Assembly (NCBI GenBank): GCA_944470555.2
Contig: OX104130.1
Span: forward strand, 64,113,160 to 64,177,159
DNA length: 64,000 bases
Direction: 5' to 3'
From: Heterobilharzia americana
Taxonomy: Eukaryota; Platyhelminthes; Trematoda; Strigeidida; Schistosomatidae
Position 1 is the first letter of the stretch, and each line of letters begins with the position of its first letter. A program made the translations under genes and the position numbers. The notes under the pieces are model-generated. The model made no database searches. It saw nothing but the letters and a program-made list of their open reading frames with translations, and had not been told where the DNA came from. This document shows, one piece after another, positions 37,957-49,995 of this stretch.

Positions 37957-38130
37957 TCAAGTGACGAAAGGTTGGAGACCTGGGAGCACCAAATGGCTGT
38001 TTCGTCCTAGTATGAAACTCCTCAGCTGTGTGTGACCACTACTCCACCAGGGGTCAAACCCAGGACCTTCCGGTTCAGCGATCATTACGTTGGTGTTTAG
38101 TCGCTGGGTTGGCACCCAGTGATTCATTTT
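37957..38130 (-). repeat. tRNA-derived SINE-like repeat containing a hammerhead ribozyme core
   Basis: On the minus strand a tRNA-like head with GGGTTTGACCCC (B-box region, near 38060-38049) is followed by a hammerhead layout: CTGAGGA (38025-38019), stem II strand GTTT, loop CATACTA, stem II strand GGAC, then GAAA (38003-38000). All core residues CUGANGA and GAAA are intact, and stem II can still pair through two G-U wobbles. In the family as I remember it, stem III is a very short self-complementary ACGG/CCGT and the cleavage triplet is GTC; here stem III reads ACAG/CCAT and the triplet is ATT, so cleavage is probably weak or lost. An 82-codon minus-strand frame over this repeat (38205-37957) is not a gene. 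Confidence 0.6.
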
Positions 38131-41100
38131 TTCTACTTCTGTTACTTCACAATATAGTGCAATTTCCATCAAATGCCATCGCTGAGTAACTGTCTTCATG
38201 TTCAACTAGGTTGGCCCCAGCAGTCATCACGCCTTCTCATCAGAACTTTGGTAATCTCATCTCGAAGCAAGTCACTAATGAGCACTAGAATACTTCGCTT
38301 GATTGTAGTAATTAGGCTGTTATCTATAAATGTAGCAGAAATATGGATCCTGTTGTGATAAAAGTTTACACCTTAAAGTTGTTGTCATTGCTGAACTTCA
38401 CCGTGAATTCCTAAACCAATTAATTTCAAATATGAAAATCCTATTTAAGCTTTCAAGTTGTATTCTCAAGAATTTTATGGTGACTTCTGCTGTTGTCAGC
38501 AATCGTTTTCCTACTCAATGCTTATGTCTGGAATGGAGAAGAGGCAGTATAATGGCTTACAACAAGAACAGGCAGTAAGTTTTTATATGATTTCAAAATA
38601 ATTTATTGGATAACTTATCTTTTTTTAAAACATGAAGATTTAAAGCAGCTGATGATAAATTAAAGCCTTTTAAGATAACCACTACCTATGAAAACACCGT
38701 CAGCAAGTACTTGTTAGCCTGACTCGTAAAGGTGTATTCTTTTTATTTCATGTTTTATTTAATTATAATAAATTGTTTCAGTTCGCAATGTATAGACTTG
38801 CACTTATTACGAAAGCTGATGGTTCTAAAAATGATTTCTCATAAGATGGTAAATGTGCACTACTACAGATTTATACGTTCCTTTTAAAAAAATTTTCCAT
38901 CACTCATGAATCTTATTATGCCTTTCTTGTTTTGCTACAAAATGAGCCTTCTTTTTTTAATGGCATTTTCTGGTTAGATTTCCATGAAAATGCCAGGTGA
39001 TTTAATGTTATGTACTATTTAAAACCTCAAATGTGTCTTTATTTTTTATCTGAAACAGAATAAAAACATATTGATACCGACCGATGAGGTTTTCTTAGAC
39101 ACACCGTGGATTAATAAATCTTAACCGAAGTAGTCAAGTTGCAGTTGCACTGAGATACTTAAATTCCGTTGATGAATATAATCTTCTATCTGTAAGAAAT
39201 ATTTATATAAGTTTTCAGAAATGAACTTAATTCCCTTGTAATCTAAAATAATTTCCCATCAAATAATCTGAAACTTTTTTATCTGAAGTCATACATCCAA
39301 TTTCAAAAACGCACCATCATTTTGCCTTTTCAATAATACCATCATTTTATAAGTGACGTGCACTCTGCATTATAGTACAGTTTTCAAAAACTAGGAAATT
39401 AGGATTAAACGTAAAACACTGAAAAACAAAGTACCAACTGCTATAAAAAATTATTTTATTCAGGTATAATTTACAGTTTAATGATTGAGTTGGTTGACTG
39501 AATATGGGTGTGTTTCTTTGATTTTGTCTTGTAAAGGGCTATTCACAATGTATCAGGTAATAGAAATGTTCCGACATTATAAAATATCAACTAATAAATT
39601 ATCTCTCTTCCTATATTATGAACACGTCATACTCACATATACAATGTATACAACTAATGGTACTGTGACCTAATTAACTGGTTAAATATTTTCTAAATCA
39701 GTAGTGAACATTCATAAAGTTCTGTAAATAAATAACCTATAACTTCCTACTTTTCTCTGTGTAGACTTATTCAAGTTGATTCATTATAACCGAAAAATAA
39801 TGTAACTAAATATTGGACTTAATGATGAAGTTTTCTCATTTATCAAGATTGCCTCAGTATTTCTGGGTTTCTGTATGAAGTCAACAATATTTTAACAGCG
39901 AAACTATGTTAATTGATATTGATATTTCCAATAAAACTAATGCGAAAATGTTACCAATTGATTCTTTTCATTATTTTTACTAAGTTACGTCGAAAGTGAA
40001 ATACACTTTACATTTTGATTATTGCCAACAAATAATCTTTCAGTGGGTATTTTCATCAACTAAGAAGGGATTACAAGTAATCTTACTTTAAGTCTTTTTT
40101 CAAAAATATGCACAGTTTAAAAACATACAAGACAGTTATGAAGTAGTTACTAGGTTTGTATTCTTGTTTTATGGTATTCTTTCTAGATAATGAAGTGTAT
40201 GTTTCAACATCACACCAATTTTACATTGAATTGGCAGTTGTGCATCATGCATGTAGGTACAGTTAGAACTCCTGATTCGTTTCATAATCCAGTTGACAGT
40301 TTGACAACAAACAACTTTAATCATAACCTACACTTTGCAGTTTCAACTATCAATACGGAACAAATAAACTACTTATTTGGACAATACATCGCGCTGCAGA
40401 AACGTGTCAACTAGTTCAGTGAATAAATATGTTGCAAGACCTAGATGAAAGATTCCAACCAATCATGGGCACTAAGATCTAGATAGCTCCATAAGTTATC
40501 CACTTGTGACGTATTACGTACGTTATGGAGTCCTACAGGAAATCAGTCTTGGCCTGAATAGCTAAATAGTGAAGTGCCTAAATTCATCATTGGGTGACAC
40601 AAGTTGAAATTAACAACAGAACGACAGTTCTTTCACGGTTGCCCTACTAGTGAATGCCAAGTAGCATGAAAACTATGTTCTGGCTCTATCGTTATGTTAC
40701 TTCTGGTATCTTATTTCTAAATTCACTATTCTTTTACGACAGAGAGCTTAAAGATATGAATTAGTAAGTCAGTTCAATTTTAATTATTTGGTAACTTGCT
40801 TTTCGTCAATAATCGTTGTACCAAAATATGATCACTGTGTTTAAATGCACTATACCAGTAAAGTAAAAAAGATGTTTCCCATTAAAATTTAAGTATTTTT
40901 TCATGAGAATGAAACCCATAAGTAATATAAAAATGTTTAGCTTTTAGAACTCAAGTATGCGTTACTGAGAACTAAGATGCAGCACAAATCGAATTCTTTC
41001 TAATCTGTTTAACGTTAAGAAGCCAGTGAAGAATGTACTAATAATAAGACTTTGGAGGTAATATAGTTCGACTGTTTTGCAAATAAATTAGCGCTTAAAG

Positions 41101-42532
41101 TCATGATAATGGCAGAAATAAAATATCTGAGGTTGGTAAAATATTCCACTTTTTAAAATCATTGGGCAAACTCACTCGTGACATTGACCAATATTTGATA
41201 ATACTATGGTGAATTCAGCCAAAATTGAGGTGTTCTTTTCTACATAAGCAAACAGGTAAGACGGTGAAATTTACCAAATGATGGACAGTCATGTCAGCTT
41301 ATATGCATACTTCTCAAATGTAAGCAAAAGTATTTTCAAGTGATTTCTGTTACACAGGCAAACACCACTCTATAAAAATATGTAGTAGTCGCGATTAGCA
41401 CTGTTATGCTGAAAAATATCGCTGGTAAGCACAAAATGTTAGACTAAATAATCTTTGGAACATGTTCTAACAAAGACAGCCTATAACTTAACATAAACTT
41501 ATATATGATCAATGGGTTATGAGTTAGTACTATATTTCATCATAAAAGAAGGCCAACAGAAACTAAAACGTGTGTGTAATTTACTTGCTTGTAACTCAAT
41601 GACTAGATGATTACAAAACAAAACAAATAATTGTTTTAATATGAAAAATGCGGATATCAAGAGGCTAGAAATATATCACATAAAGCATATCTAGGAAAAT
41701 ACTTTGTTAACATATATGTATATATATAATTACTTCTGACGTTACGGTAAGTAGCCAACTTTGCTAAGCGTATAAATTCCTGGTTAGAAGCCTGCAAATA
41801 ATCACTAGCATGTGTGTCAAAAAGACGTTGACAATACTGTAATTTTCCCAGGTAAAAGTGTTAAAAAAGCCTCACTACAGCAGGTCTAAATATTCCGTAT
41901 CTTTAATTTCCTTCTTAATTACGGAAATCTTCACTGTGTTGTGTAGTAAATGAACTTGGAATATTTGAAAAAGGACAGGAAAAAGTATCTTTTCTAATGC
42001 AAGCTCCAACACGTAATATAATTCACAAGAGTGATATCTGAATTATAATTTCTCTCTCGTTTACATTGGGTTCCCAGAGAAAAGCCATTATGAAGTTCGC
42101 CTAATACCTATCGATATCAATATCCCAAACTTTGAAGAGTGGTTGGTGAACGCGGCCTTATAAAGATCTACTTACTTCTAATACTCTTATAACCATGTAT
42201 AAAAACGTCAGGTGAAATGAAAGAAACCATAAGAAATGCAAAGATAAAACAACAAACAAAATATATATATCGAAAGTCAATCTACCAGTCAATCATTGTG
42301 CTTAAATCATTAGTTAAAGTAGGACTGACTGCAGTTTACATTCGAAATTAAAAAAAACAGGATTTTGGTGGAAGAGTAGCAATTTCTTTATACCATAAGA
42401 TTGGCAGTTGAGATTGGCATATGACATTTATTATTAAATTAGAAACATCTTACTTGAAAAACAGTTTTAAATACAAACAGGTAAACCTCGCCTAGTCAAC
42501 TAGTTCACTAGTTACTAGCCAGTCATAAGCCC
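38131..42532. other. AT-rich stretch with one possible small exon
   Basis: The only hint of coding is 38500-38574 (+): preceded by CTTCTGCTGTTGTCAG, followed by donor GTAAGT, 75 bp and open in phase 0 (QSFSYSMLMSGMEKRQYNGL and five more residues). No other exon could be linked to it. Frames at 39485-39673 and 40190-40414 have no domain. Confidence 0.35.
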
Positions 42533-42731
42533 AGATAAAGAGAGAAGGTTGGACATAGGACTAGCAACACTAACACGTAAAATCAATTTAACCGCTAAAG
42601 AAACTTCAAAGCACAGAAGTAATATAAAAATAAAAATAAACCTATTCTTCGCTGGAATCAGAAAAACGAAATGATGCCGGTTGGTGAAAGCCTTCGGGAA
42701 GCCAGTCGGCCGATATGTTTCCTCTCCATAG

Positions 42732-43600
42732 ATGAAAGTGAAAGTAAGGATAGAAACATGGAATGTCCGCATCATGTATGAACCTAGAAAGGCTGCCCAG
42801 ATCGCAAAAGAGGTGAGAAGGTATAGCATAGAAGTGCTTGGAATCTGTGAGGAATCTACAGATGGGATGGAAGTGGACTCTCCAAACTGTCGACTGGAGA
42901 GGAGAGTCAACAATCTACTCCGATATCGTCACCCAGACGACAACCACCAGCACACTGAGTTTCTTAGTGGCTATCATGATGTCCTGAAGAGCATCAAAAG
43001 TTTTCATGCAGTGGGAACCAATCTCCTCCTGCAGAATGAGGATCATGACAGCAAGATGGATTCAAATCAAGAGGAAACAAAGTCACAATCATTCAATGCC
43101 AAGCTATGCACCTGCAAATAATGCAGATCAAGAGAAGAAGGAGAATTTCCACAGACAACTGCAATCAACACTGGACAAGACTCCAGTTGACGACATCAAA
43201 ATTCTAATAGGTGGGGCGACCTGAATGCCAAACTGTGAACAGACAACACTGGGAGATAACTTATCATAGGTCGAGAGGCACTCAGGGAAATGAATAAGAA
43301 TAGGGACTTGTTGTCAGACTTCTGCGCATCTAGTGATTTGATGATTGGAGGCAGTGTGTACAAAAGCAAGGATATTCATAAGGCAGCGACATGGATTTGA
43401 TTTCACCAGATGGACACACTACACTGAAAATCACATCGACTTGATTTCAATCTGAAGATAAAGGAGACGCAGTCTACTGGACACAAGATCAAGAAGATGA
43501 GCAGATGTAGGTTCACACCACTCACTATCTAGTGCGAGGAATCTACCTTCAAAATCAAGTTGAAAGCCTTCATGGAAGTTGGTGATAGACCACAGTTCAA
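42732..43600 (+). pseudogene. Endonuclease domain of RTE copy B, frameshifted
   Basis: ATG 42732 starts MKVKVRIETWNVRIMYEPRK and stays in the true frame for about 38 residues (IEVLGICEES). After that the frame is lost; the later part of the 129-codon frame is off-frame. The equivalent of the SDHH region (near 43505-43525) reads GSHHSLSS in spirit, so the catalytic Asp is missing as in copy A. Confidence 0.7.
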
Positions 43601-44068
43601 GTGCAACACCTAGAACATAAGCTGAAGGAAGAAACTACAAAAAACGTACTCACGCCAGCCATCAGGAAAAAATGGGAAACACTGAGCAATATCCCTGAAG
43701 GAACCTGCGTGTAAAAACACTGGGACTCTTTGAAAGCTATTTGGAAGGATACCTGCACAACTGTATTAGGAAGGAAGAAGAAGCAGGACAAGGAATGAAT
43801 CTCGACGGACACATGGAAGCTGATAGAGGATTGAGAGGAAGATGATGATGGTGAAGCAGAAGATGAACCAGTGTAATGCAGTGCAGGGATGAACAGCGAA
43901 GAGAGGAACTGAATGCAACATAAAAAAATACAACACTGGACAAAGAAGTCGAGAGTGCGCACAAAGATAAAAGACACTTTTACAACACATTGGCAAGTGA
44001 AGCACAACAGGCTGCAGGCTGGTATGAGAGACCTGACAACACTATATATGAACTAACCAGGTTACTAT

Positions 44069-45130
44069 GTGGGGAATAGATTAACTCAGATGAAGTCAAC
44101 GAAAAATAGTGAAGGAAACTTAGTTACCATGAAAAGAAGAAACAGAGGAAACAATGGGTTGACTGCATCAAAAAACTCGAATCAACCACAACCTCCAACT
44201 AGTCCAGAAATACCACCAGCAAAGCATGAACTAACAGTGAACACAAGCCCTCCGACAAAAGTAGAAGTGAAGTTCTGAACCCCACACCCTAAATTTGCTG
44301 AAATCTGGGCAGGCAGCAGGACCAGATGGAATCCCTCTAGAAGCACTGAGAACAGAGGCAGAGACAACAGCTGACATGTCCACACCACTGTTGCAGAAGG
44401 TTTGGAAGGAAGGAAAGGTATCTGGCGATTGACTGAAAGAAGGGCTATCTTGTCAAACTTCAAAAAGAGGATGACGCAAGTCTTCGCAAAAACTGACGAG
44501 GAATCATGCTTCTGTCCACCATAAGCAAAATGTTGAGACGTATTATCCTGGAGAGACTACAAAATGCTCTGCATTCAAAATTACCACCGAAACAGTCAGC
44601 TGGATTCATGGCTAACAAATCATATGCGGATCAAATCCCAACGCTACGCTACGCATCATCATATAACAGAGCACAGAATGGCAGTCAACTCTTTATCTCG
44701 CCTCAACTTCACCGACTTTGAAAAGGCCTTCGACAGCGTTGGTAGAGAAGTAGTTAGAAAACTGCTTCGACAATACGGAGTGACACAAACTTTTATCAAC
44801 CTCATTCAATAGCTGTATGCTATATGATGCTTTGTGCCAAGTGATTCACAATGAAAGGCTCAGTGATACCTTTAAAGTGAAGACAGGAGTAAGATAAAGT
44901 TGCTGCCTACTATCACCCGCGATCCTCCTGATTGTCGTGGACGAGATCATCCAACAAACTGCGTGGAGTGAGAAGATGGGCATACTCTGTTTGACCGATG
45001 AAAAGACCTTAAAAGATTTGGATTTTGCCCGTAGTTTGTGCCTAATATTGCACAAACTCGAAGATCTACAGGCGAAAACCAACAAGTCAGCAGAAGAAGA
45101 GAGGCAGCGAGGGCGGGACTTCAGGTGAAT
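44069..45130 (+). pseudogene. Reverse transcriptase region of RTE copy B, frameshifted
   Basis: A linker with PPTKVEVK near 44246-44276 is followed by fingers fragments (LLSTISKMLRRIILERLQ, 44506-44560) and motif A in the frame 44564-44812 (RLNFTDFEKAFDSVGREVVR). Motif B near 44890-44925 reads with a stop (codon TAA in place of Gln) before Ser-Cys-Cys-Leu-Leu-Ser-Pro. The FADD box near 45024-45033 reads as Phe-Ala-Arg-Ser, so the catalytic aspartates are lost. Confidence 0.75.
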
Positions 45131-45367
45131 TTAGAAAAGATAGAAGTTAGGCCAAGGCCTCGAGTGGAACCCACAGAGGAAACGACCAGCTGGTCGTCAG
45201 AGGGTGACGTGGAGGAGATTGTGTGAGGAGGAAATAAAAACTTTTGGTCAGTTGTGGAGCCAGGTTCAAAGGACTGCAGAGAACTGGAGAGTGGAATGAC
45301 GACGTGCTACTGAAGCCCTATGTTCCACTAGGAACCCAGGGGACAAATAACATAATAATAATAATAA

Positions 45368-47639
45368 ACCTATGTAAAGTGTAGACTACTGGAATATCTT
45401 CTACCAGCCCGATCCAATATAATGTTACAGGTGTACAGCGTGATAATTGTTGATTCAGTAACGTAATAGCCGTCTCTCACTCATAGATCAGCATTGGTTT
45501 TCTAACTGACGTCGAGATTTTATATGATATTAACTTGACATTACTCAACTTCCAACATGCCACTCAGCTGAAATGTCGATAGCTTGAAACAAAACATTCT
45601 AAAATTGTCTGGCAAAACCAAGCTTTTCTTAGTGGAAGAGACAAAAGAATGAAATTAATCATCTTAGGTTGTCACAGCAGTGTGCAGAAAATCATAAAGG
45701 CATCAGCTGTAAACTAGTAAGACTGAAAATCATTTCCTTCATGTGATACTCTGCGGTGCAAGATTTCCTTAGCGTGACTGACGGTAGTGGTTGTTATTCC
45801 AAACAAATAGTTTGGGAAATGAGTAGTTTTGAGACTGGTTTTAGATTATCTCTTCGGTTATTGTAAGTGTTTTAATTGAGAGTGCCACATTAAGCATGCG
45901 TGGCAACGTACCGGATACTGGCAGTGCCTGCAAATACATTTTCATAAGAGATTTGTAATGATCAGTTATATTTCCGGTCTGAGTGAGTGATTTTAGTAAT
46001 GTTGTATCCACTGCACTTAATGGTTGGTTTCAAAACACAGGATATTTATTATTCTATTATCCTCTTCATTTAGTGATCTACTAACGTCAAGAGGTTCATT
46101 TAATTCCAAGGATAAAATTGTTACTGAGATGATTAATTTTGAAAATTCTCCTTATTTCCTTTAGCTCTATTCATTGAAGCAGGTGGGAAAATTTGACAAC
46201 GCCATTGGACACCTTTTTAATGAGTGTCCAGTTTCGCAAACTTTAAAAAAATTTTAAGGTCATCCTCTTTTCAGAAATACCTATATACATTGTAAACAGT
46301 TAAAATGAAACATTTTAAAAATGAGGTGAACTGAGATGAATCACTTTTATAGCTAGGTCAGCCTACCTATCAAATAAGTTTAGGTATTTTCTTGTAATCA
46401 ATAACCTGTTCAGTATATAGTGACGGTGGTCGATAAGTTAACCTACTGTTTATTTTCTTATTTTAAACAGACAGTAAGTCCTTTTTATTGGATGATGGAC
46501 CAATTCAAAACTAGTACCAAACGTTTGTTTTCATGAAGATATGAAGAATTCAGAGAACTATGTGCAATAAAAACCATATGAAATCTATAGTTGTTTGAAT
46601 TATATTGATCAGTAGTTTTGACGAAAGCCCGTTTCAACAGAAATAATCTACTTTGTATGATACAATGAATGATTTGAATGCATGAAATAACTAGAAATGC
46701 CTAATGATTACGTTTCTGACTTCAGAACTGTGTCACTAAGGTAGTTGCAGAAATAACCATTTGGCCATGGATGTAGATATACCTCATCGATAAGTAACAA
46801 CGATCATAAAAATCTGTATATACCAGGATTTATTTTGATTGATTATCAACATTGAAAGTCAAATATAATGTATCTCTGAGTTGTATCACCGTTAGTGATC
46901 ACACTTCAAAGTCAATCCGACAGAATTCATTCAACACTTCATACACAGGAATTGACAGTTACATTATTTACCGTTCAGCAGGCAATCGAAATAAAAATAG
47001 AGTGAATTTCTCCAAGATGGATTATCTGAAGTAATAATGAAGGATCGACTCTTATGAGATCAACTAGGTAAGAATTGAGACAGCTGCCTACCAATGACAC
47101 TGAATGATGAACGCGCTATGTAGGATCACTAGATTCCAACTCAAGGATTAAATGATAATCAAATCACTAAGAAGTCTGACAGTCTTAATTTTGATTCTTC
47201 ACAGTGTATTGCATGTGTATTGCTTCGAAGGACTGAACTAGGACAAGACAGATGTTCAGTGCTTCAAACGATGTCAATACATGATGAAAGTTCAATGAAA
47301 CGTGATAGCTTCAACTACTTATAACAATAGTCGAGTTTTGTGTTAATAACTCTGAGAAGCCGCCTCCACTAACCTGCCGCAAATCAAAGTGCAAAAATTC
47401 ATAACTCTGGTACCACAAATTTCAGATAATTTTGGTAACAAAATATTTAATCAATGTTGTATGAATCCTGATAAGCACATTGACAACCCTAACAACTGTC
47501 ACAAAGCTGAAAATTGAAACGTGGATTTGGCGTATGGTTTGTCAACTTAAAAACAATTATTTTTATTAAGACCTTAAGAAAATATCATTGTGCTGAGTTA
47601 TTCCTTGGTTGCACTTAACATTCAGCCTAAGTGACACTG
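45368..47639. other. AT-rich stretch, no gene recognised
   Basis: A 60-codon frame at 46852-47034 is featureless. Nothing else supported. Confidence 0.45.
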
Positions 47640-48150
47640 CATGATATATTTTTGAATAAATGAATCCAATATACATTCAGAAATGTATTGCTGCAGTATC
47701 AAAAAATGACGTAGAAATCTTGAACGGAGAAAGCACAAAGAATATCAGAGAATTCCTGGAAGCTTGGCATTCAGGTCAGTCAATCAGCAATCAGCAGATG
47801 TATAGACATAGACCTAATCTGTCAACCAATAAGGAGGCTGATAAACCACAGAAAGGTTAGAGGTCAAGCAGAGGAACAGCCAGCAAGAAAATCTATACGG
47901 TCAATGACACACCAATCAAAGGAAATAACAAATCACTAAATAGTTCGTCACAGCAAGCTACTGAATCACTCATGGGGAGATACTGACAACTCACTTCATA
48001 CTGAAGTTAGGGCTGATGATGTCGTCCAGCAAGAAGTTGATAGCTCCTCGATTAAATAGCCTGGCTCAGAAAACATTGTACAACCAATATCATCCACCTG
48101 AGCTACAAGTATTCCCCACCACACTAAAGATCTACCTCTCATCTGTTCAG
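47640..48150 (+). mobile_element. Penelope-like element C-terminal fragment and terminal repeat
   Basis: The frame 47660-47860 contains NIREFLEAWHSGQSISN, a motif found just downstream of the GIY-YIG endonuclease core in Penelope-like proteins. It is followed by about 190 bp without a clear frame and then by terminal sequence (48050-48130: RLNSLAQKTLYNQYHPPELQ in the frame from 48016) that parallels the end of the fragment at 30290-30370. The GIY-YIG core and the RT are absent, so only the last part of the element remains. Confidence 0.5.
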
Positions 48151-48811
48151 ATACTTCTCCATATTTTTGATACTGTCTGGTGTGAATTTTATCGAATATG
48201 TGACAAAAAGATCCCTTACTTTATAGAATTCCTAGAAAAAGGTAATGTGATTGTTAGTTAACGGTATCAATATTTCGACTGTGACATCAACATTGTGCTT
48301 AATTTACAACTGGATCAAACGAGGAGCTTTGAGTTGCACATTGTGTTGCTGTGCAATCAAAGTAATGTTATTCAAAAGCTTAAACATGTGTCATAGTATA
48401 CAAAATAAACTAGTCTATACTGTGTTCATCCCAATTCTTATACCTGTAAATTGAAATGTGGACAGTATAGTTTTGCCTACTGAAAGTCTTCTTGAAGTCT
48501 TAAATCCACTTTTCTTTTCTCACTTATATAGAACACTGATGCAGCAGGCTTCGTGAGATAACATAATCGCTGTTCAGGTGCATTTGTGTTCACACACATA
48601 TTTCACCCTTGCAATTTTCTGAAAATTGAATGAATTTTGTTAGAAAAACGACCAATATTACAATGAGTTCATCTGATTGTAAAATCTACAACTGTACAGT
48701 AGTGAACTTTTATTGTTCCACTATCCATCGGTGACAATATTCACAAAACCTCATTAATACTGAGATCAACAGAAGGGAAAATATACTGAGAATTCAGGAA
48801 CTGTTACTTAC
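48151..48811. other. AT-rich stretch, possible intron (minus)
   Basis: Lies directly downstream of the donor site of the minus-strand exon at 48812-49009. The frame 48251-48454 has no recognised domain. Confidence 0.4.
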
Positions 48812-49009
48812 GGAAGTATCAAAAGTAATAAATTGACCTTTTTTCCAATGACCGGAGGTGAGCTGTTCACAGTTAGCACTTAGTACAGGTGAAACACCAA
48901 CAGTTGAAGATTGGCTCAGTTTAAACAATCCGTTATTATTATTATTATCCATTTTGTGTGTGAAGAATAATTGTTCTGTCTCCTTTAAATAATCCTGATA
49001 TACAATATC
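48812..49009 (-). CDS. Internal coding exon of an unidentified gene
   Basis: The exon is 198 bp (66 codons), open, and phase 0 at both ends. Upstream on the minus strand is a pyrimidine-rich tract ending TTTGTTCAG (acceptor AG at 49011-49010); at the other end the exon runs into a perfect donor, GATACTTCC/GTAAGT (GT at 48811-48810). The protein starts DIVYQDYLKETEQLFFTHKM, has a run of five Asn from AAT codons, then LFKLSQSSTVGVSPVL and ends KKGQFITFDTS. I do not recognise the family. It is a separate gene from the GPCR at 58639-59664, whose stop codon lies upstream of it on the same strand. Neighbouring exons were not found. Confidence comes from the matched splice sites. Confidence 0.55.
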
Positions 49010-49819
49010 CTGAACAAATTGATGATTTACAGAAGCAAACGAAAATGCACACAATCCTTCCTATTCACTCATCTGAATAAAGCATGCAGAACGAAAGCAG
49101 AATCAGAATGCATTTATTTCGTGGATTCTCCTCAACTACTTTACAACCCTAAGAATATCATGTTTATGATGAAAAATAAAGTACATAATGTAATTTGATA
49201 AATCTGACGAGGATGTGTTGATTGAAATGGAAGATAAAAAGGTTGTAGGCCAAGCGAAATAGATGAAGTTCGATGAAAATGTTAAAACTGCTCAAGGACT
49301 AAATACTTCAACGGTAGTAGAATGAGCACTTTAGAGGATATTACAGAGGCTGGGAGTGGGCTTTAAGGAATTTCAGTCTCGGTCAGGTTACATATTTCGT
49401 ATCCTTCCATTCGATCAAAACATTTTTGTCAAATTTATAAAACTATGTTGCACACTTTGCCATAAACCTTAAACTCTATAGGCTGTGACGCAACCCATCA
49501 GAATCCATAAAATAAACATATGCTTGTTCTGCTACTATTGTTCTCCTTGTACTTTTCAAACGAAATTAATTCTAATTGGGATAAGATAATTAGAAGACAT
49601 ATTTCATTTGAAAAATGTGGCATAAGTGCACCATGCACTATGAGTAATAGAATGAATAAAAGAAACCAGTTGTTTCAAAATTAATATCTATTTTCGATAA
49701 GCTTTATTGAAAAATGACTACTGAATGATTAACAATTTAGTGAAAATTGATCTTCTTGTGAGTTAATATAATTTGTAACCTACTGAAAGGAAGCTTGCCA
49801 ACCAGAAATAGATACATGG
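49010..49819. other. AT-rich stretch, possible intron (minus)
   Basis: Upstream intron of the exon at 48812-49009 if that call is right. Nothing else supported. Confidence 0.4.
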
Positions 49820-49995
49820 ATTTTTTATAAAATATGCTGTTGGTTGGTTCCGGGACCAGAATTCAAACAAGTCTTTGGAAGGATCTCCACCCATAATAAG
49901 TATAAACTTAAGTGTGCAACGCAACCTAGAGCTCGACCTTTACCAACTGTAGAAACCAAAAAAGTTAACACCAAGCAAGTTGACGCGCTTGACAG
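49820..49995 (-). repeat. Probable interspersed repeat of unknown family
   Basis: A more GC-rich patch with phrases that I associate with schistosome repeats (GGTTGGTTCCGGGACC, TCAAGCGCGTCAACTTGCTT on the minus strand). The 66-codon minus frame across it (50025-49825) is probably not a gene. No second copy is present in the window, so this rests on memory. Confidence 0.3.

Larger units (their letters stand above)
42533..45367 (+). mobile_element. RTE-like non-LTR retrotransposon, copy B, nearly full length, broken
   Basis: Its leader aligns with the start of copy A (GAAGGTTGGACATAGGACTA near 42544). It has an endonuclease region (42732-43600), linker, RT (44069-45130) and ends in CCACTAGGAACCCAGGGG plus an ATAATAATAATAA tail at about 45349-45367. 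About 500 bp present in A (from about 2670 to 3160, the post-RT region) are missing here, with the junction near 45151. Numerous stops and frameshifts make it inactive. It differs from A by scattered substitutions, so both are old. Confidence 0.85.

Noticed and set aside
37957..38205. 82-codon minus frame
   Set aside because: It lies over a tRNA-derived SINE with a hammerhead core, so it is not a protein gene.
43597..44007. Minus-strand frames of up to 136 codons within copy B
   Set aside because: They are antisense shadows of the RTE element on the plus strand; their Ser/Cys/Phe-rich composition is the complement of its linker coding region.
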